Shown here: in pieces, positions 1-9,708 of the stretch
How the letters are laid out: each line of letters opens with the position of its first letter
How positions within the stretch are numbered: the first letter of the stretch is position 1
Virus record (IMG/VR): IMGVR_UViG_3300022752_000116
Coordinates: 1 to 47,434 of that record
Reading direction: 5' to 3' (one strand)
Origin: a virus
DNA: 47,434 nt
Made by a program: the position numbers and the translations under genes
The notes under the pieces: generated by a model
The model's database searches: none
What the model saw: the letters and a program-made list of their open reading frames with translations, nothing else
What the model was told of the DNA's origin: nothing

Positions 1-153
1 TTGTGCAGTTGGTAGAGTGCCTGTAGTAATATTACTTGCACTGGTTGTATCTGTAGTTGCTGATGTTGCTAGACCAGTAACGTTTGCTGCTGGGTATTGT
101 CCATTTGCAGATATATATGCCGCTGTGTTTGCAAAATTTCTAACTATGGTCAT
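1..153 (-). CDS. tail fibre-like protein, N-terminal fragment (runs off the left edge)
   Basis: The minus-strand reading frame starts with ATG at 153 and stays open to the window edge, giving 51 residues beginning MTIVRNFANTAAYISANG. Its ATG overlaps the TGA stop of the upstream S74 fibre gene (ATGA), so the two are probably translationally coupled. The visible part contains GLATSATTDTTSASNITTG, nearly the same as GLAASATTDTTNANNIASG in the S74 fibre, so this is a second fibre gene built from the same modules. Only the N-terminus is visible, so its C-terminal tip and receptor specificity are unknown. Confidence 0.7.
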   Translation of the reverse strand, partial: MTIVRNFANTAAYISANGQYPAANVTGLATSATTDTTSASNITTGTLPTAQ

Positions 154-3100
154 TTAATTTGTCCTTTTAATACTTCAACTTCAGATTTTAGTTCTTTGAT
201 TGCTTCAATTAATAAAGGAATCATTCTGTCGTATTGTACTGTTAAATATTTATTGTCAATAGGTGCAAGTACCACAACTTCAGGTAATACTTTTTGTACC
301 TCTTGTGCAGAAACACCAACCTGTTTTGATAATGTATATCCTAAATCTAATGCTAGTTGATTTGGTTCAAAATAGAAACCATTCAATGTCATTAATTTAT
401 TCAAAGCGTTGTCAATGTTACCAAGTTTTGTTTTTAATTGGTCATCAGAGTAACCTGCGGTGATTGTACCTGTTGCACGAATCTCACCAGCAGTTCCTGA
501 TGCCGCAGTATTCACACCAAGAGAGTTGACTTGATAATTATTACTTGTATTTAAACCATTTGCTGTTGTAGCAGTTGTAGCAGAACCAGCAGTTGTAGCA
601 GAACCAGCACTTGTAGCAGTTGTAGCAGAACCAGCACTTGTAGCATAACCAGCAGTTGCAGCAGAACCCGACACACTACCTGAAATAGTATTTGTTACTG
701 TCAAATTAGCCAATGTACCCACACCAGTAATATTGCCATAAGAACCAGAAAGTCTGGCTGATGGTAATGTTCCTGAAGCAATGTTATTTGCATTGGTCGT
801 ATCGGTGGTCGCTGATGCTGCCAAACCTGAAACTGAACCAGAAGCAATAGCAATTGCCACATTAGAAGCAGCTGTAATTCTACCTTGTGCATTAACATTG
901 AATGTTGGTATTGTTGAGGCATTACCATACCACTGTGGTGTAACTGCTGTACTATCTAATTGTGAATTTGTAATTACACCAGAAATTTTTGTGTTTGCAA
1001 TTGCTGTTATCCATGTTGGATTGGAATAACTTCCATTTGTATACACACCATTCGTTACTGTGCCTGCATTACCAGATGTGCTGATTGCATATGTTGAACC
1101 AGAAACTGCTGATGATTGGTTTAAAACGTTCTTAACAAACTGTGTGGTTGCAAATGATGTATTGCTTGTATTAGCATCATGTGAAATACCAGTAACATCA
1201 CCAATGAATGTTGCACCAGTCAATGCAGCTTTACTAGATTCTAGTGTATTAATTGCTAACTGAATTGTATTGCCACTAATTGTACCAGTTGGTGTAACAG
1301 GAATATTATTTGCATAATATGGATTGATAATATATCCATCAACTTCAATTAAAACAGAATCACCAACCGATGGTGGTGTTGAGAATGTAATTGTATTCGC
1401 TACCGAGTTGACGGTATATTCAGATTCAAATTGTCTTGCACCATTGATGTACGCTCTCAGTTGATTTGTTTGATTGAATACTGGTGTAGTAAATACAGTT
1501 TGTACATTGTTCCCAGAATATGATAATCTTGAAGAACTGATTGTTGTTCCTGGTTGTACAGAACCACCGCCACCACCACCTGCGGCCCAATAATAACTAC
1601 CAGCACCGCCTGTTGTCAATACTTGGCCAGATGAACCTGTTCCTGCTGCACCAGTAATGAATGTATTAAATGCACCTGATGCTGATGTTTGTCCAGATCC
1701 ACCTGAACCAGTTCCTAATGGAGTTGCTGACAAAGATAATGTAGAAAAAGAAGGAGAACCAGATGTTCTTAGGTCTTGTGATGTACTAACTGCAAAAGTA
1801 TTTGAACCAACAGGAACGATTGTTATGCCATTATTACTTGAGAAAGTTACTGTGTTAGAAGTATATGATACACCTGATGTTCCATTGAAAGTTGTCTTTG
1901 CGGCCAGTGCTGTGTTTAATGCCAAAGTACCTAAAGTGTTTAGATAGTTTGCAATATTGGCTGTTGCAACAGCTGTTGTACTTGTTGATGAAACAGTATC
2001 ATTTAAATATTCATCAGTGAGTACACGATAATATGAGCCTGATGTTACATTTTTTATTTGCCATGTTTTTGGTGTTTCAGTCCAACGAAAACTTGCTTGT
2101 GTTTGTGCAGGACCACGGTCTACATTATAATAACTATCAATAGCTGATGCAACATTTTGACTTAAAATGAATGTGTTTGATGCATATGTGGTTGTGCCAG
2201 TCAGTGTAAAGTTACCGCCAACAACTAATGATTGTGCATAAAGACTACTTAAAAAACCAGATGCTGTATTACCATCTAACAATGATGAGAGTGTAACTCT
2301 AGGAGTGATAACATTTGTGTTTGCTGATAGTGTATCTGTGTATGCAGTACCGGAGTTGTTAACTGTAGTAGATGAAACTAATGGTGTACTTAATGTAGTT
2401 GCTGAAACTAATGGTGCCGATACACTTGTATTTGCTGATAATATATTTGTACGAATTGTACCTGTATTATTAACAGTTGTGGATGAAACCAACGGAGTAA
2501 TTAAGTTGGTATTTGCCGTCAATACATCAGAACGGACTGTACCAGAGTTGTTAACTGTAACTGAAGATAACAATGGAGTGATGACATTAATAGATGATGA
2601 TACTACATTTGAATAAACTGTATCAGAATTATTAATTGTATTTGAAGTTACTAATGGAGTAATTACATTGGTGTTTGCTGATAGTATATCAGTGCGAACG
2701 GTACCAGAGTTGTTAACTGTAACTGAAGATACTAATGGTGTTGTTACACTGGTATTTGCAACTACTTTATCGGTTACTGTATTGTATCTGATTGTTGTAT
2801 TACCACCAACATAAGCATTGTTTGCAACAGTAATACCTATATTTGGTCCTTGTACAACAACAAGACCATTCATATTTGCTTGGCCAGTATGAGTCAAACC
2901 CAATACGGAATTAGTAAAATATATTTGGCCGCCAACAGTTAAGTTATTTTGAACAGTTGCGGATGAACCAGCACCTTCACTTCTTAGTTGTTTATTGGCA
3001 ACAATATCACCCAAAGAACTTAAAGCCACCAATGTGGACTCACTAAGAGTCAATGTACCTGAATCTTTTGTGTAATTACCTTTGCCTAGTGTATTGTTTT

Positions 3101-3179
3101 CTCCAATTAAAACATCGGTGGCTGCAACCCATTCACCAAAAGTATTGGCATAACTTATATTTGTAACTGTATTAGCCAT
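150..3179 (-). CDS. tail fibre with C-terminal peptidase S74 (intramolecular chaperone) domain
   Basis: A 1009-residue fibre. The N-terminal part is Thr/Ser/Asn/Val-rich with tandem 27-residue repeats (residues about 148-293). The middle has a Gly-rich stretch and GLAASATTDT/GTLPSARL motifs typical of phage fibres. The last 99 residues form a peptidase S74 chaperone domain (SDDQLK, VGVSAQEVQKVLPEVV, LTVQYDRMIPLLIEAIKEL). In this family the domain trimerises the fibre and then cleaves itself off. The Ser/Lys pair with the family's S-x4-K spacing is Ser911 and Lys916, so cleavage should fall at Ser911. It lies at the distal end of the baseplate operon, downstream of the DUF4815-type protein, and overlaps the next fibre gene by ATGA. 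Its role in host recognition is inferred. Confidence 0.88.
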   Translation of the reverse strand: MANTVTNISYANTFGEWVAATDVLIGENNTLGKGNYTKDSGTLTLSESTLVALSSLGDIVANKQLRSEGAGSSATVQNNLTVGGQIYFTNSVLGLTHTGQANMNGLVVVQGPNIGITVANNAYVGGNTTIRYNTVTDKVVANTSVTTPLVSSVTVNNSGTVRTDILSANTNVITPLVTSNTINNSDTVYSNVVSSSINVITPLLSSVTVNNSGTVRSDVLTANTNLITPLVSSTTVNNTGTIRTNILSANTSVSAPLVSATTLSTPLVSSTTVNNSGTAYTDTLSANTNVITPRVTLSSLLDGNTASGFLSSLYAQSLVVGGNFTLTGTTTYASNTFILSQNVASAIDSYYNVDRGPAQTQASFRWTETPKTWQIKNVTSGSYYRVLTDEYLNDTVSSTSTTAVATANIANYLNTLGTLALNTALAAKTTFNGTSGVSYTSNTVTFSSNNGITIVPVGSNTFAVSTSQDLRTSGSPSFSTLSLSATPLGTGSGGSGQTSASGAFNTFITGAAGTGSSGQVLTTGGAGSYYWAAGGGGGGSVQPGTTISSSRLSYSGNNVQTVFTTPVFNQTNQLRAYINGARQFESEYTVNSVANTITFSTPPSVGDSVLIEVDGYIINPYYANNIPVTPTGTISGNTIQLAINTLESSKAALTGATFIGDVTGISHDANTSNTSFATTQFVKNVLNQSSAVSGSTYAISTSGNAGTVTNGVYTNGSYSNPTWITAIANTKISGVITNSQLDSTAVTPQWYGNASTIPTFNVNAQGRITAASNVAIAIASGSVSGLAASATTDTTNANNIASGTLPSARLSGSYGNITGVGTLANLTVTNTISGSVSGSAATAGYATSAGSATTATSAGSATTAGSATTATTANGLNTSNNYQVNSLGVNTAASGTAGEIRATGTITAGYSDDQLKTKLGNIDNALNKLMTLNGFYFEPNQLALDLGYTLSKQVGVSAQEVQKVLPEVVVLAPIDNKYLTVQYDRMIPLLIEAIKELKSEVEVLKGQIK
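2301..2759 (-). repeat. tandem 81-bp (27-residue) repeats in the S74 tail fibre
   Basis: Within the fibre gene, residues 141-293 are about five full repeats of 27 residues plus a shortened one (10 residues, about 256-265). Each unit starts PLV/PLL and reads roughly PLVSSVTVNNSGTVRTDILS followed by ANTNVIT. Unit starts are at residues 148, 175, 202, 229, 256, 266 and 293. The copies are diverged at DNA level. The period is long for a triple beta-spiral or beta-helix rung but suits a repeated shaft segment. Confidence 0.75.
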
Positions 3180-3182
3180 TAA

Positions 3183-3404
3183 TTAACCTTTTTCCAGTAG
3201 TTTTAACATCAAATCTTTGATTTCGGATATATCAGATTTCATATCATTTAGTTCAGACTTAATGTTATTTATTTCTCTTTTTTGTTGTTCCATTAGATTT
3301 CTTTTTAATTTATATTCTTCCAAGGCGGCCGAATCCTTATTAATTAAAGCCATCGTTTCAGTATCACGATAGAATTTTGTTCCAGTTACTTGTACTAAAC
3401 TCAT
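3183..3404 (-). CDS. small coiled-coil protein, probable virion accessory
   Basis: A 73-residue protein between the DUF4815-type baseplate protein and the S74 fibre. The N-terminus (TGTKFYRDTETMALINKD) resembles a short structural segment. Residues about 25-70 form a charged heptad-like helix (EEYKLKRNLMEQQKREINNI, then SELNDMKSDISEIKDLMLKL), consistent with a trimeric or dimeric coiled coil. Similar small proteins sit next to fibre genes in T4-like marine phages, but I know no assigned function. Its place in the late operon suggests a fibre connector or assembly factor. Confidence 0.6.
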   Translation of the reverse strand: MSLVQVTGTKFYRDTETMALINKDSAALEEYKLKRNLMEQQKREINNIKSELNDMKSDISEIKDLMLKLLEKG

Positions 3405-3416
3405 ATTAATATTCCG

Positions 3417-6400
3417 TTAGACGTTTCCTGGCAAGGCAATTGCTCTTATGTCTGTTAAGAATGGTGTATATGTAGTATCACTAGATGTTAATACCACTTT
3501 GATAGCAAATTGACTAAACGTTGTATAAGACTGGCCATTCGTACTTGTGTATGAAACATAACCTTGTGATGTTTCGCCTGAACCAGGTGCAAAAGAATAC
3601 TCATATAAATTGGATCTTGTTGCAGAATATGTAGAACTAGAACTATTAATCTTAGTCATTAATTGCCATGTACCATCACTAAAGGCTTGTGTATCATTTC
3701 TATTCAAAATTTTGTAGTACACATTAATATCTGTATTGACTGGTCTGTATGCAGTTAGATAAACATTCATATCACCTGCATCATAACCTGGTTCTAAGAT
3801 AACTTTCTTAGTTACATATTTTGCCGTTGCAGGTCCACCAATCTTAGATGTTTCACCAGTAAAGGTTGCTGAAGCACCAGTTCCTGGTGTTGTGTTTGCA
3901 TCAGTAATTGTGATTGTTGGTGTGGTAATATAACCAGAACCAACACTTGTCAAGTAGACGGACTGTACAACACCACCAACAATATTTGCAGAAGCATATG
4001 CCTGTGAAGAACCAGTACCTGTTGGTGCGGACACTGTAACAGATGTGGTATTTGCATTGTAACTAGAACCACCAGAAACAAGTGTGATTAAAGTATTAGA
4101 TAATTCACAGTTGTTGATACCCCATTTAATTGAGTATACAGAAAGACCAGCATCCGAAATCATTGGACTTACTGAATTATCCAGTGATTGTAATTGTGAA
4201 TACACAGAGAATGAAGTACTTGTATTTACAGACAGAACTCTCTTACCTAATCCATCACTTAAATATATATCATCTTGCGTTGGTGTACCAAATTTTCCAG
4301 GAGTAATTGTCTTTGTTCCTGCTGCTGTACCACCAACAAGCGTTGCATTGTAAGAATAACTTGCTTTTGTTCCAGAAGGAATAAAATCTGTTGTTGATAC
4401 ATTAAATGCATCTGCATATACATCAGCTGATGCAATTTGATTTGTAACAGATGATACATTGTTTGCGTTCAAATAATAATCAACACTTTGGTCAATAATG
4501 GCTCTTTGTGGTAGGCGTTTAGGTACAACAAATTGAAGTGTTGGTGTTGTAGTTACATCAAATACACAACGTTCCATAACAAACATTGCAGATTGATTTT
4601 GGTCTGCTTGCCATGTTTGTGCATTTTGTGACTTGAATATGCCACCAATAAATGGTGCTGTTGATATTTTTGTAATGGTAGATGGTGTGGCATCTGATGG
4701 TAGATTTTTAACAGAAGAAGCCAAAGCAATATCACCATTGTATGCGGACCATATTGTGTAATCACTAGAATCTGTTTTCAAAATAAAAGAATACAGAACA
4801 CCAGGTTGTAAATAAACAGGAACATTAAAGTCAAATGATGTTGCTGTTGTTTGATCCAAATATTGTGGTAGAGAACTTACATTAACTTTATCTGGTGTCA
4901 ATACCACAATAGAATGGTCTAATGTTTCACCATTGGGATAACCATTTAATGTTCCAACAATACTCATTTTGACAGTTGAGTTATCATTTGTTGGTTTTGA
5001 AGCAAAGAAAACTTTGATGGTTTTTAAGAATATACCATTTGGATACACATCTTTACTAATCGTAAAGGATTGTGCTAATGGATCCCTGTTTTGCTGCGGT
5101 GGTGGAGTAGCTTGGAACGTTGAAGTAATCTGTGTACTATTTTGTATTTCTGTTTTTGTAAATGTATTCTTAGCACCAGATGGAGAAGCACCAAAATCTA
5201 TATTCTGTGCTCTTGTCTGTAGACCCTCAGAGTAGAAAGAACCTTGTGAGAATGTTGTTGTGCTTGATTGATTGCCATTTGTTGAATTATCAAATCTAAA
5301 TGTTCTTTGACCATTATGAAAAGTATTTGCTGGTACATTAAAAAGTCCATAAAAAGCACCAGCTTCATTTGTTGTAAATGTACCAATAGAATAAACATCA
5401 CCATTAGCACATGTTATTGCACTTGACAATGTAATTGTTTTTGTTGTACCATTGTAAGCACTAATGATAGAAGATGAACCAGCACCAGTTCCAACACTTA
5501 TATAAACTGTATTACCATTATAGTAATTGTTAGTCGCACTTGCCAAAGGACTTAATACCAAACTTGTAGTAGTATTTGCATTAACGATACGACCAGCAAA
5601 ATGGTTTGTTGAACTTAAAGTGCCTGATGCAGTAGATGATGCTGAAGTGCCGGCAGTATTATAGTAGATATTCAACAATGTTCCTGTTGATGTATATGTG
5701 CTTTGGTTGTCACCAACGATATACAATCTTACGTTTGTTGTTCCTGAATAAACATACACACCAACAACACGGCCTGTAGGATAGTAAGAACCACCAGAAT
5801 AATATCCAACTATATCATCTTCTTTGAATGTGCCACTAACGTTAGTCAATTCAACTATGTTAGATTTTCTGATATAATTTTTAACATCAACACCATCAAA
5901 AAATGAATTGATAGTTGTTTTCAATTGCATATTTTTGGCACGTAACAATATTTCTTGTGGTCTTATGTACGGCAGAATACTTACGTCAGTAACATAACTA
6001 TTGTTCAATGCATAAGTGTTACTGATGTTATCATAATTACCAACAATATTCTGTTGTGTTTGTGTTATTGGTGTGCTTGTAGTTGTGGTTGTTCCAGCTG
6101 CAGTTGTGATTCTAGTTACAGTAGAAGTTCCAACAGTTGTTTTCCAGTCACCATATTGTAAAATATTATTAGCCGTGCCTGATTTATAAATTTTTAAATT
6201 AGGATCTGTTATTAACAGAGATGGTTCATAATTTTTATCTACCCAATTGTCCATATTAGGAGTTAAAGCCAGAACACCTTCAACATCTGATACTGAAAAT
6301 GGATTTATATTAACAGTTCTAGAAGCAAATTTTTGTATTGCAACGTTTGCTGTTGTATATGGTAGTGTAAAGTAATTAACATTACCATCAGAGTTAATTG

Positions 6401-9400
6401 AGTAACCTAAAGAAGATATTGCTGCTGCTGATAACACACCACCATTATATACTTTAGCTACTGATTGTAATGGATAATTGTTAACAGATTGTGAAGCGGT
6501 CATAGATTTTTCACGGCGATTAATTGTTGCATTATAATCGTCACTTGATGTATCTGCTGTTCCATAACCAGAAAAATCATCAACAAGAATACCATTTTTA
6601 AATCTATTCACACCATAGGCGTCAGGTATTTGTAAAGATTGAGTGTTTTGTTCCAACAAACTTAATGATGTATAGTACTCAATATTATTGATTCTGTTTT
6701 CCAAACCAGAAATATCTTGCATTGTGTATCTTTTGTGTTTAACTTTTTCAATTGATAAGTCGGCACTTGTACCTGTTGGTGTTTCTGTTGGAATATATCC
6801 AGTGTATGGATTATGTGAAAGTTTAGCAATAACCAATGAACCATCTGGTTCAGCTGGGAACAATGGTGTTGTTGATGGTGTGCCTTCAATAATAGAAAAT
6901 GACCTATCTTTACTTAAAATTAATTTGTCTTTTCTACCAAGATAATAATTGTAATCTGTGGCGTAAGTTGATAGGTCGACAGGAATAAACACACCATATC
7001 TATTGTCACCAGCATCATTGTACTTGTATGTAAACGCAGTTGTGGCATTTGTTCTTGCCGGTCTAAAGTCAACAGAATCACGGAGATAATAAACAGTACC
7101 ATAGGTACTCTTGTAGTATGGTATTTGTTGATATGTTTCTGGTTTAGTTGAATTCAAATAAGAACTCAGTGAGAAGTAACCATCACCACCAGTGTGTTGG
7201 TAATAATTAACCAACACAAGTAAGTTACCTGTTGATTTTGGTGCACCTGGTTTTAATGTAATAGACGCATGGTCATAATAACTATCTCTTTGGCCATTGT
7301 CAAAAGAATAATTGTTAGTTACATCATATGAAGAATTGGTCAACATTGAAACAGTTGGAGATGTACCAGAAGATTTTGTATCAATAATTTTAACAATAGA
7401 TTTAACATCTACCAAATACAAACTTTGTTTAACACCAGGAGAAACTAATCCAGCATTTTGAATGTATACTTGGCCAGAAGAAGTTAATGTAGTATTATCA
7501 ACAAATGTATATGTGTTTACAGATGTGCCGCTTGTAACAACCACATTTGTATTTGCTGTGATTAGGTTTTTGTATTTCAACAAATGACTGGTGTTATCAG
7601 CAGTTGAAGCATAAACTTTTTCCAAAACAGTTGCAGTAAAACCTGCTGTAACAGAAGAAGTTGGTATACTTAATGTTGCTGTAGATGAATCACCATTCAA
7701 TGTAACTGTTCCACCTTTTGTTGTCCAAGGAATAATTTCACCAACGTTTAGTGATGAAGAACCTTTTGTTGTAACAACAATCATAAAGTTTTGTTTGATT
7801 ACGTCAGCAGATAGTGATGAACCAGCTGTGCCTAAGTGTTTTATAATGCCAGCATAATCACCTGAATATGATATGGTTGCTGTAGCAGAACCACCTGAAA
7901 CACCAAATACAACACCTCTGTTTAATTGTTGTGTACTATAAGATGAATTTTGTAATGAAGCAACATATGGAGAACCAACTTTGAATAATAGTTCTGGTGT
8001 ACTTGGGTTTTGTAATACAGTATTGGTCAATATAACATTACCACCACTGTAATTTAATACAACAGTTGAACGATTAGTAGAATTAATGTTGGCACGACCT
8101 TTGATTGTTGCTGGATAAGAAGATTTATCGGCATAAAGAATAGTCTCAGTATCTTTAGTATCAAAGTTTAATTGGAATACAGATGTTGTATCTGGCGTCA
8201 CTGTCCAATTTTGGTCAACAGTTGCTACTCTTGTTGCACCATTGTATGATGCAATCGTTCTAAAATCACCAGCATCTTTACCATTTGTAATTGAGATAAC
8301 CACTCCAGTATAAGCATCAGTTGCTGATGAAAATGTTCCTGGTAATGTTATGGTGTTTGTTGTGGCTGAAATTGCATTTGCTGATTGTGTGGCATTTTGA
8401 ATGTCATTAACAAAAGCTCTGTAAACATATGTGTTTGAGTCAGCATCTGTGGTACTATTGTTAAAAACAAAATTACGGATGTAACCAGAACCAACAACAG
8501 TGGCATTATAGGTAGAAGTGTTTGTCGTATTAACGTTTGCAACAGACACACAATGTAAATCAATTTGTTGTGCTGTCGTTACATCAAAGAATGTACCAGA
8601 TGTACCACCACGAACTGTATCAACATAGAAGTATGAACCATAATCAATAAAAACTGGTGTGTTTATTTGTGAAGCGGTTGACCTTGCTCTATTGGATGTA
8701 AGATTAACATCCAATTGATTTTCTAAACGATATCCATGTACGTATGCAATGCCTTTACCAACTCCCATGTCATATGTACTAGAATTAGCAGTATTAGATT
8801 TTGGTGTTAATTTGAAATCATTAACAATATAATCACCGTTAGTTTCATAATCACGTTTAGCAAAATAATCATCAATAACATTGTACACAGAACTGTCCAC
8901 CAGTTTAGAAACAACACCATTTTCAACACGAACTAATTCGATAAAGTTTTGGTCATCTCCAAGTTGAATTGGTCTTGTACTTAATGCCAAAGAAATAACA
9001 TAACGGTCAGCTCCTGGTGCCTGATAGTTTGATGCACCTACTGCTGGATCCAATAAAGAAGAATCATTAATGTAATCATAGATTGTTTCTGTGATTGTTA
9101 AACCTATTCTTTTTGTTGGTGTATTTGAATACTTGTCTATAACAATTGTAGTTGAACTTATTTGTACAAAGTTACCGAGTACATAGAAAACACCATCTGC
9201 AATTGAAACTGCTGATGAAAGACCAGTTGAACTGGACGTGATTGCTTGTGCTGCCAAGTTGGAGTTTACAGAATAGACAACATCACTATCTGTAAATCTT
9301 GTACCTGTTTTGTACACAACTACCAATGTTGGTGGATCACCGGCACCTTCTGTACCAGTTGCAGCCTCTACAGCAATAACTCTGGCAATAACTGTACCTG

Positions 9401-9698
9401 TTGAATTTTGTACCAGTAAACCATCAAACTGTGTTACGTCAATACTGCTATTGTTGTAAGTTGTTTGTAATTTAATATAATAACAATTTAAATTTGTAGT
9501 TAACTGACCACCAGTCACTGGTGAATTTTGTTTGAAAATATTATCGGCAAATTTAGTAACTTGGTCTTGTAATATTGTTTGTGACTGTGTTAATTCTCTA
9601 GCTTGAACGGCATATCCAGGCTTAAAGAGTACACGATGAAAGTTCTTTGCTGAATCAAAGTCATCGTAGTATGGGTCAACATTAAAATTAATAGCCAT
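3417..9698 (-). CDS. giant DUF4815-type baseplate/tail-fibre-base structural protein (2093 aa)
   Basis: The N-terminus (VDPYYDDFDSAKNFHRVLFK, then PGYAVQARELTQSQTILQ) is the signature of the DUF4815 family found in T4-like phages of cyanobacteria and SAR11-type hosts. These proteins are usually annotated as virion structural proteins at the gp10 position. The protein is far longer than T4 gp10 (about 600 residues). Its long Ser/Thr/Gly/Asn-rich middle is of beta character. Near the C-terminus (residues about 1870-1945) is a beta-module with GGSSYNANTTSVTV and VGSGYITTPTITI that recurs in other baseplate proteins here. It follows gp8 in the operon, so it probably forms the wedge periphery that carries the fibres. 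The homology call is from memory of the family motif. Confidence 0.72.
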   Translation of the reverse strand: MAINFNVDPYYDDFDSAKNFHRVLFKPGYAVQARELTQSQTILQDQVTKFADNIFKQNSPVTGGQLTTNLNCYYIKLQTTYNNSSIDVTQFDGLLVQNSTGTVIARVIAVEAATGTEGAGDPPTLVVVYKTGTRFTDSDVVYSVNSNLAAQAITSSSTGLSSAVSIADGVFYVLGNFVQISSTTIVIDKYSNTPTKRIGLTITETIYDYINDSSLLDPAVGASNYQAPGADRYVISLALSTRPIQLGDDQNFIELVRVENGVVSKLVDSSVYNVIDDYFAKRDYETNGDYIVNDFKLTPKSNTANSSTYDMGVGKGIAYVHGYRLENQLDVNLTSNRARSTASQINTPVFIDYGSYFYVDTVRGGTSGTFFDVTTAQQIDLHCVSVANVNTTNTSTYNATVVGSGYIRNFVFNNSTTDADSNTYVYRAFVNDIQNATQSANAISATTNTITLPGTFSSATDAYTGVVISITNGKDAGDFRTIASYNGATRVATVDQNWTVTPDTTSVFQLNFDTKDTETILYADKSSYPATIKGRANINSTNRSTVVLNYSGGNVILTNTVLQNPSTPELLFKVGSPYVASLQNSSYSTQQLNRGVVFGVSGGSATATISYSGDYAGIIKHLGTAGSSLSADVIKQNFMIVVTTKGSSSLNVGEIIPWTTKGGTVTLNGDSSTATLSIPTSSVTAGFTATVLEKVYASTADNTSHLLKYKNLITANTNVVVTSGTSVNTYTFVDNTTLTSSGQVYIQNAGLVSPGVKQSLYLVDVKSIVKIIDTKSSGTSPTVSMLTNSSYDVTNNYSFDNGQRDSYYDHASITLKPGAPKSTGNLLVLVNYYQHTGGDGYFSLSSYLNSTKPETYQQIPYYKSTYGTVYYLRDSVDFRPARTNATTAFTYKYNDAGDNRYGVFIPVDLSTYATDYNYYLGRKDKLILSKDRSFSIIEGTPSTTPLFPAEPDGSLVIAKLSHNPYTGYIPTETPTGTSADLSIEKVKHKRYTMQDISGLENRINNIEYYTSLSLLEQNTQSLQIPDAYGVNRFKNGILVDDFSGYGTADTSSDDYNATINRREKSMTASQSVNNYPLQSVAKVYNGGVLSAAAISSLGYSINSDGNVNYFTLPYTTANVAIQKFASRTVNINPFSVSDVEGVLALTPNMDNWVDKNYEPSLLITDPNLKIYKSGTANNILQYGDWKTTVGTSTVTRITTAAGTTTTTSTPITQTQQNIVGNYDNISNTYALNNSYVTDVSILPYIRPQEILLRAKNMQLKTTINSFFDGVDVKNYIRKSNIVELTNVSGTFKEDDIVGYYSGGSYYPTGRVVGVYVYSGTTNVRLYIVGDNQSTYTSTGTLLNIYYNTAGTSASSTASGTLSSTNHFAGRIVNANTTTSLVLSPLASATNNYYNGNTVYISVGTGAGSSSIISAYNGTTKTITLSSAITCANGDVYSIGTFTTNEAGAFYGLFNVPANTFHNGQRTFRFDNSTNGNQSSTTTFSQGSFYSEGLQTRAQNIDFGASPSGAKNTFTKTEIQNSTQITSTFQATPPPQQNRDPLAQSFTISKDVYPNGIFLKTIKVFFASKPTNDNSTVKMSIVGTLNGYPNGETLDHSIVVLTPDKVNVSSLPQYLDQTTATSFDFNVPVYLQPGVLYSFILKTDSSDYTIWSAYNGDIALASSVKNLPSDATPSTITKISTAPFIGGIFKSQNAQTWQADQNQSAMFVMERCVFDVTTTPTLQFVVPKRLPQRAIIDQSVDYYLNANNVSSVTNQIASADVYADAFNVSTTDFIPSGTKASYSYNATLVGGTAAGTKTITPGKFGTPTQDDIYLSDGLGKRVLSVNTSTSFSVYSQLQSLDNSVSPMISDAGLSVYSIKWGINNCELSNTLITLVSGGSSYNANTTSVTVSAPTGTGSSQAYASANIVGGVVQSVYLTSVGSGYITTPTITITDANTTPGTGASATFTGETSKIGGPATAKYVTKKVILEPGYDAGDMNVYLTAYRPVNTDINVYYKILNRNDTQAFSDGTWQLMTKINSSSSTYSATRSNLYEYSFAPGSGETSQGYVSYTSTNGQSYTTFSQFAIKVVLTSSDTTYTPFLTDIRAIALPGNV

Positions 9699-9708
9699 TT
9701 TTATCCTT

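Noticed and set aside
2301-2759. CRISPR-like repeats
   Set aside because: The repeats are contiguous, in frame and protein-coding, without spacers.
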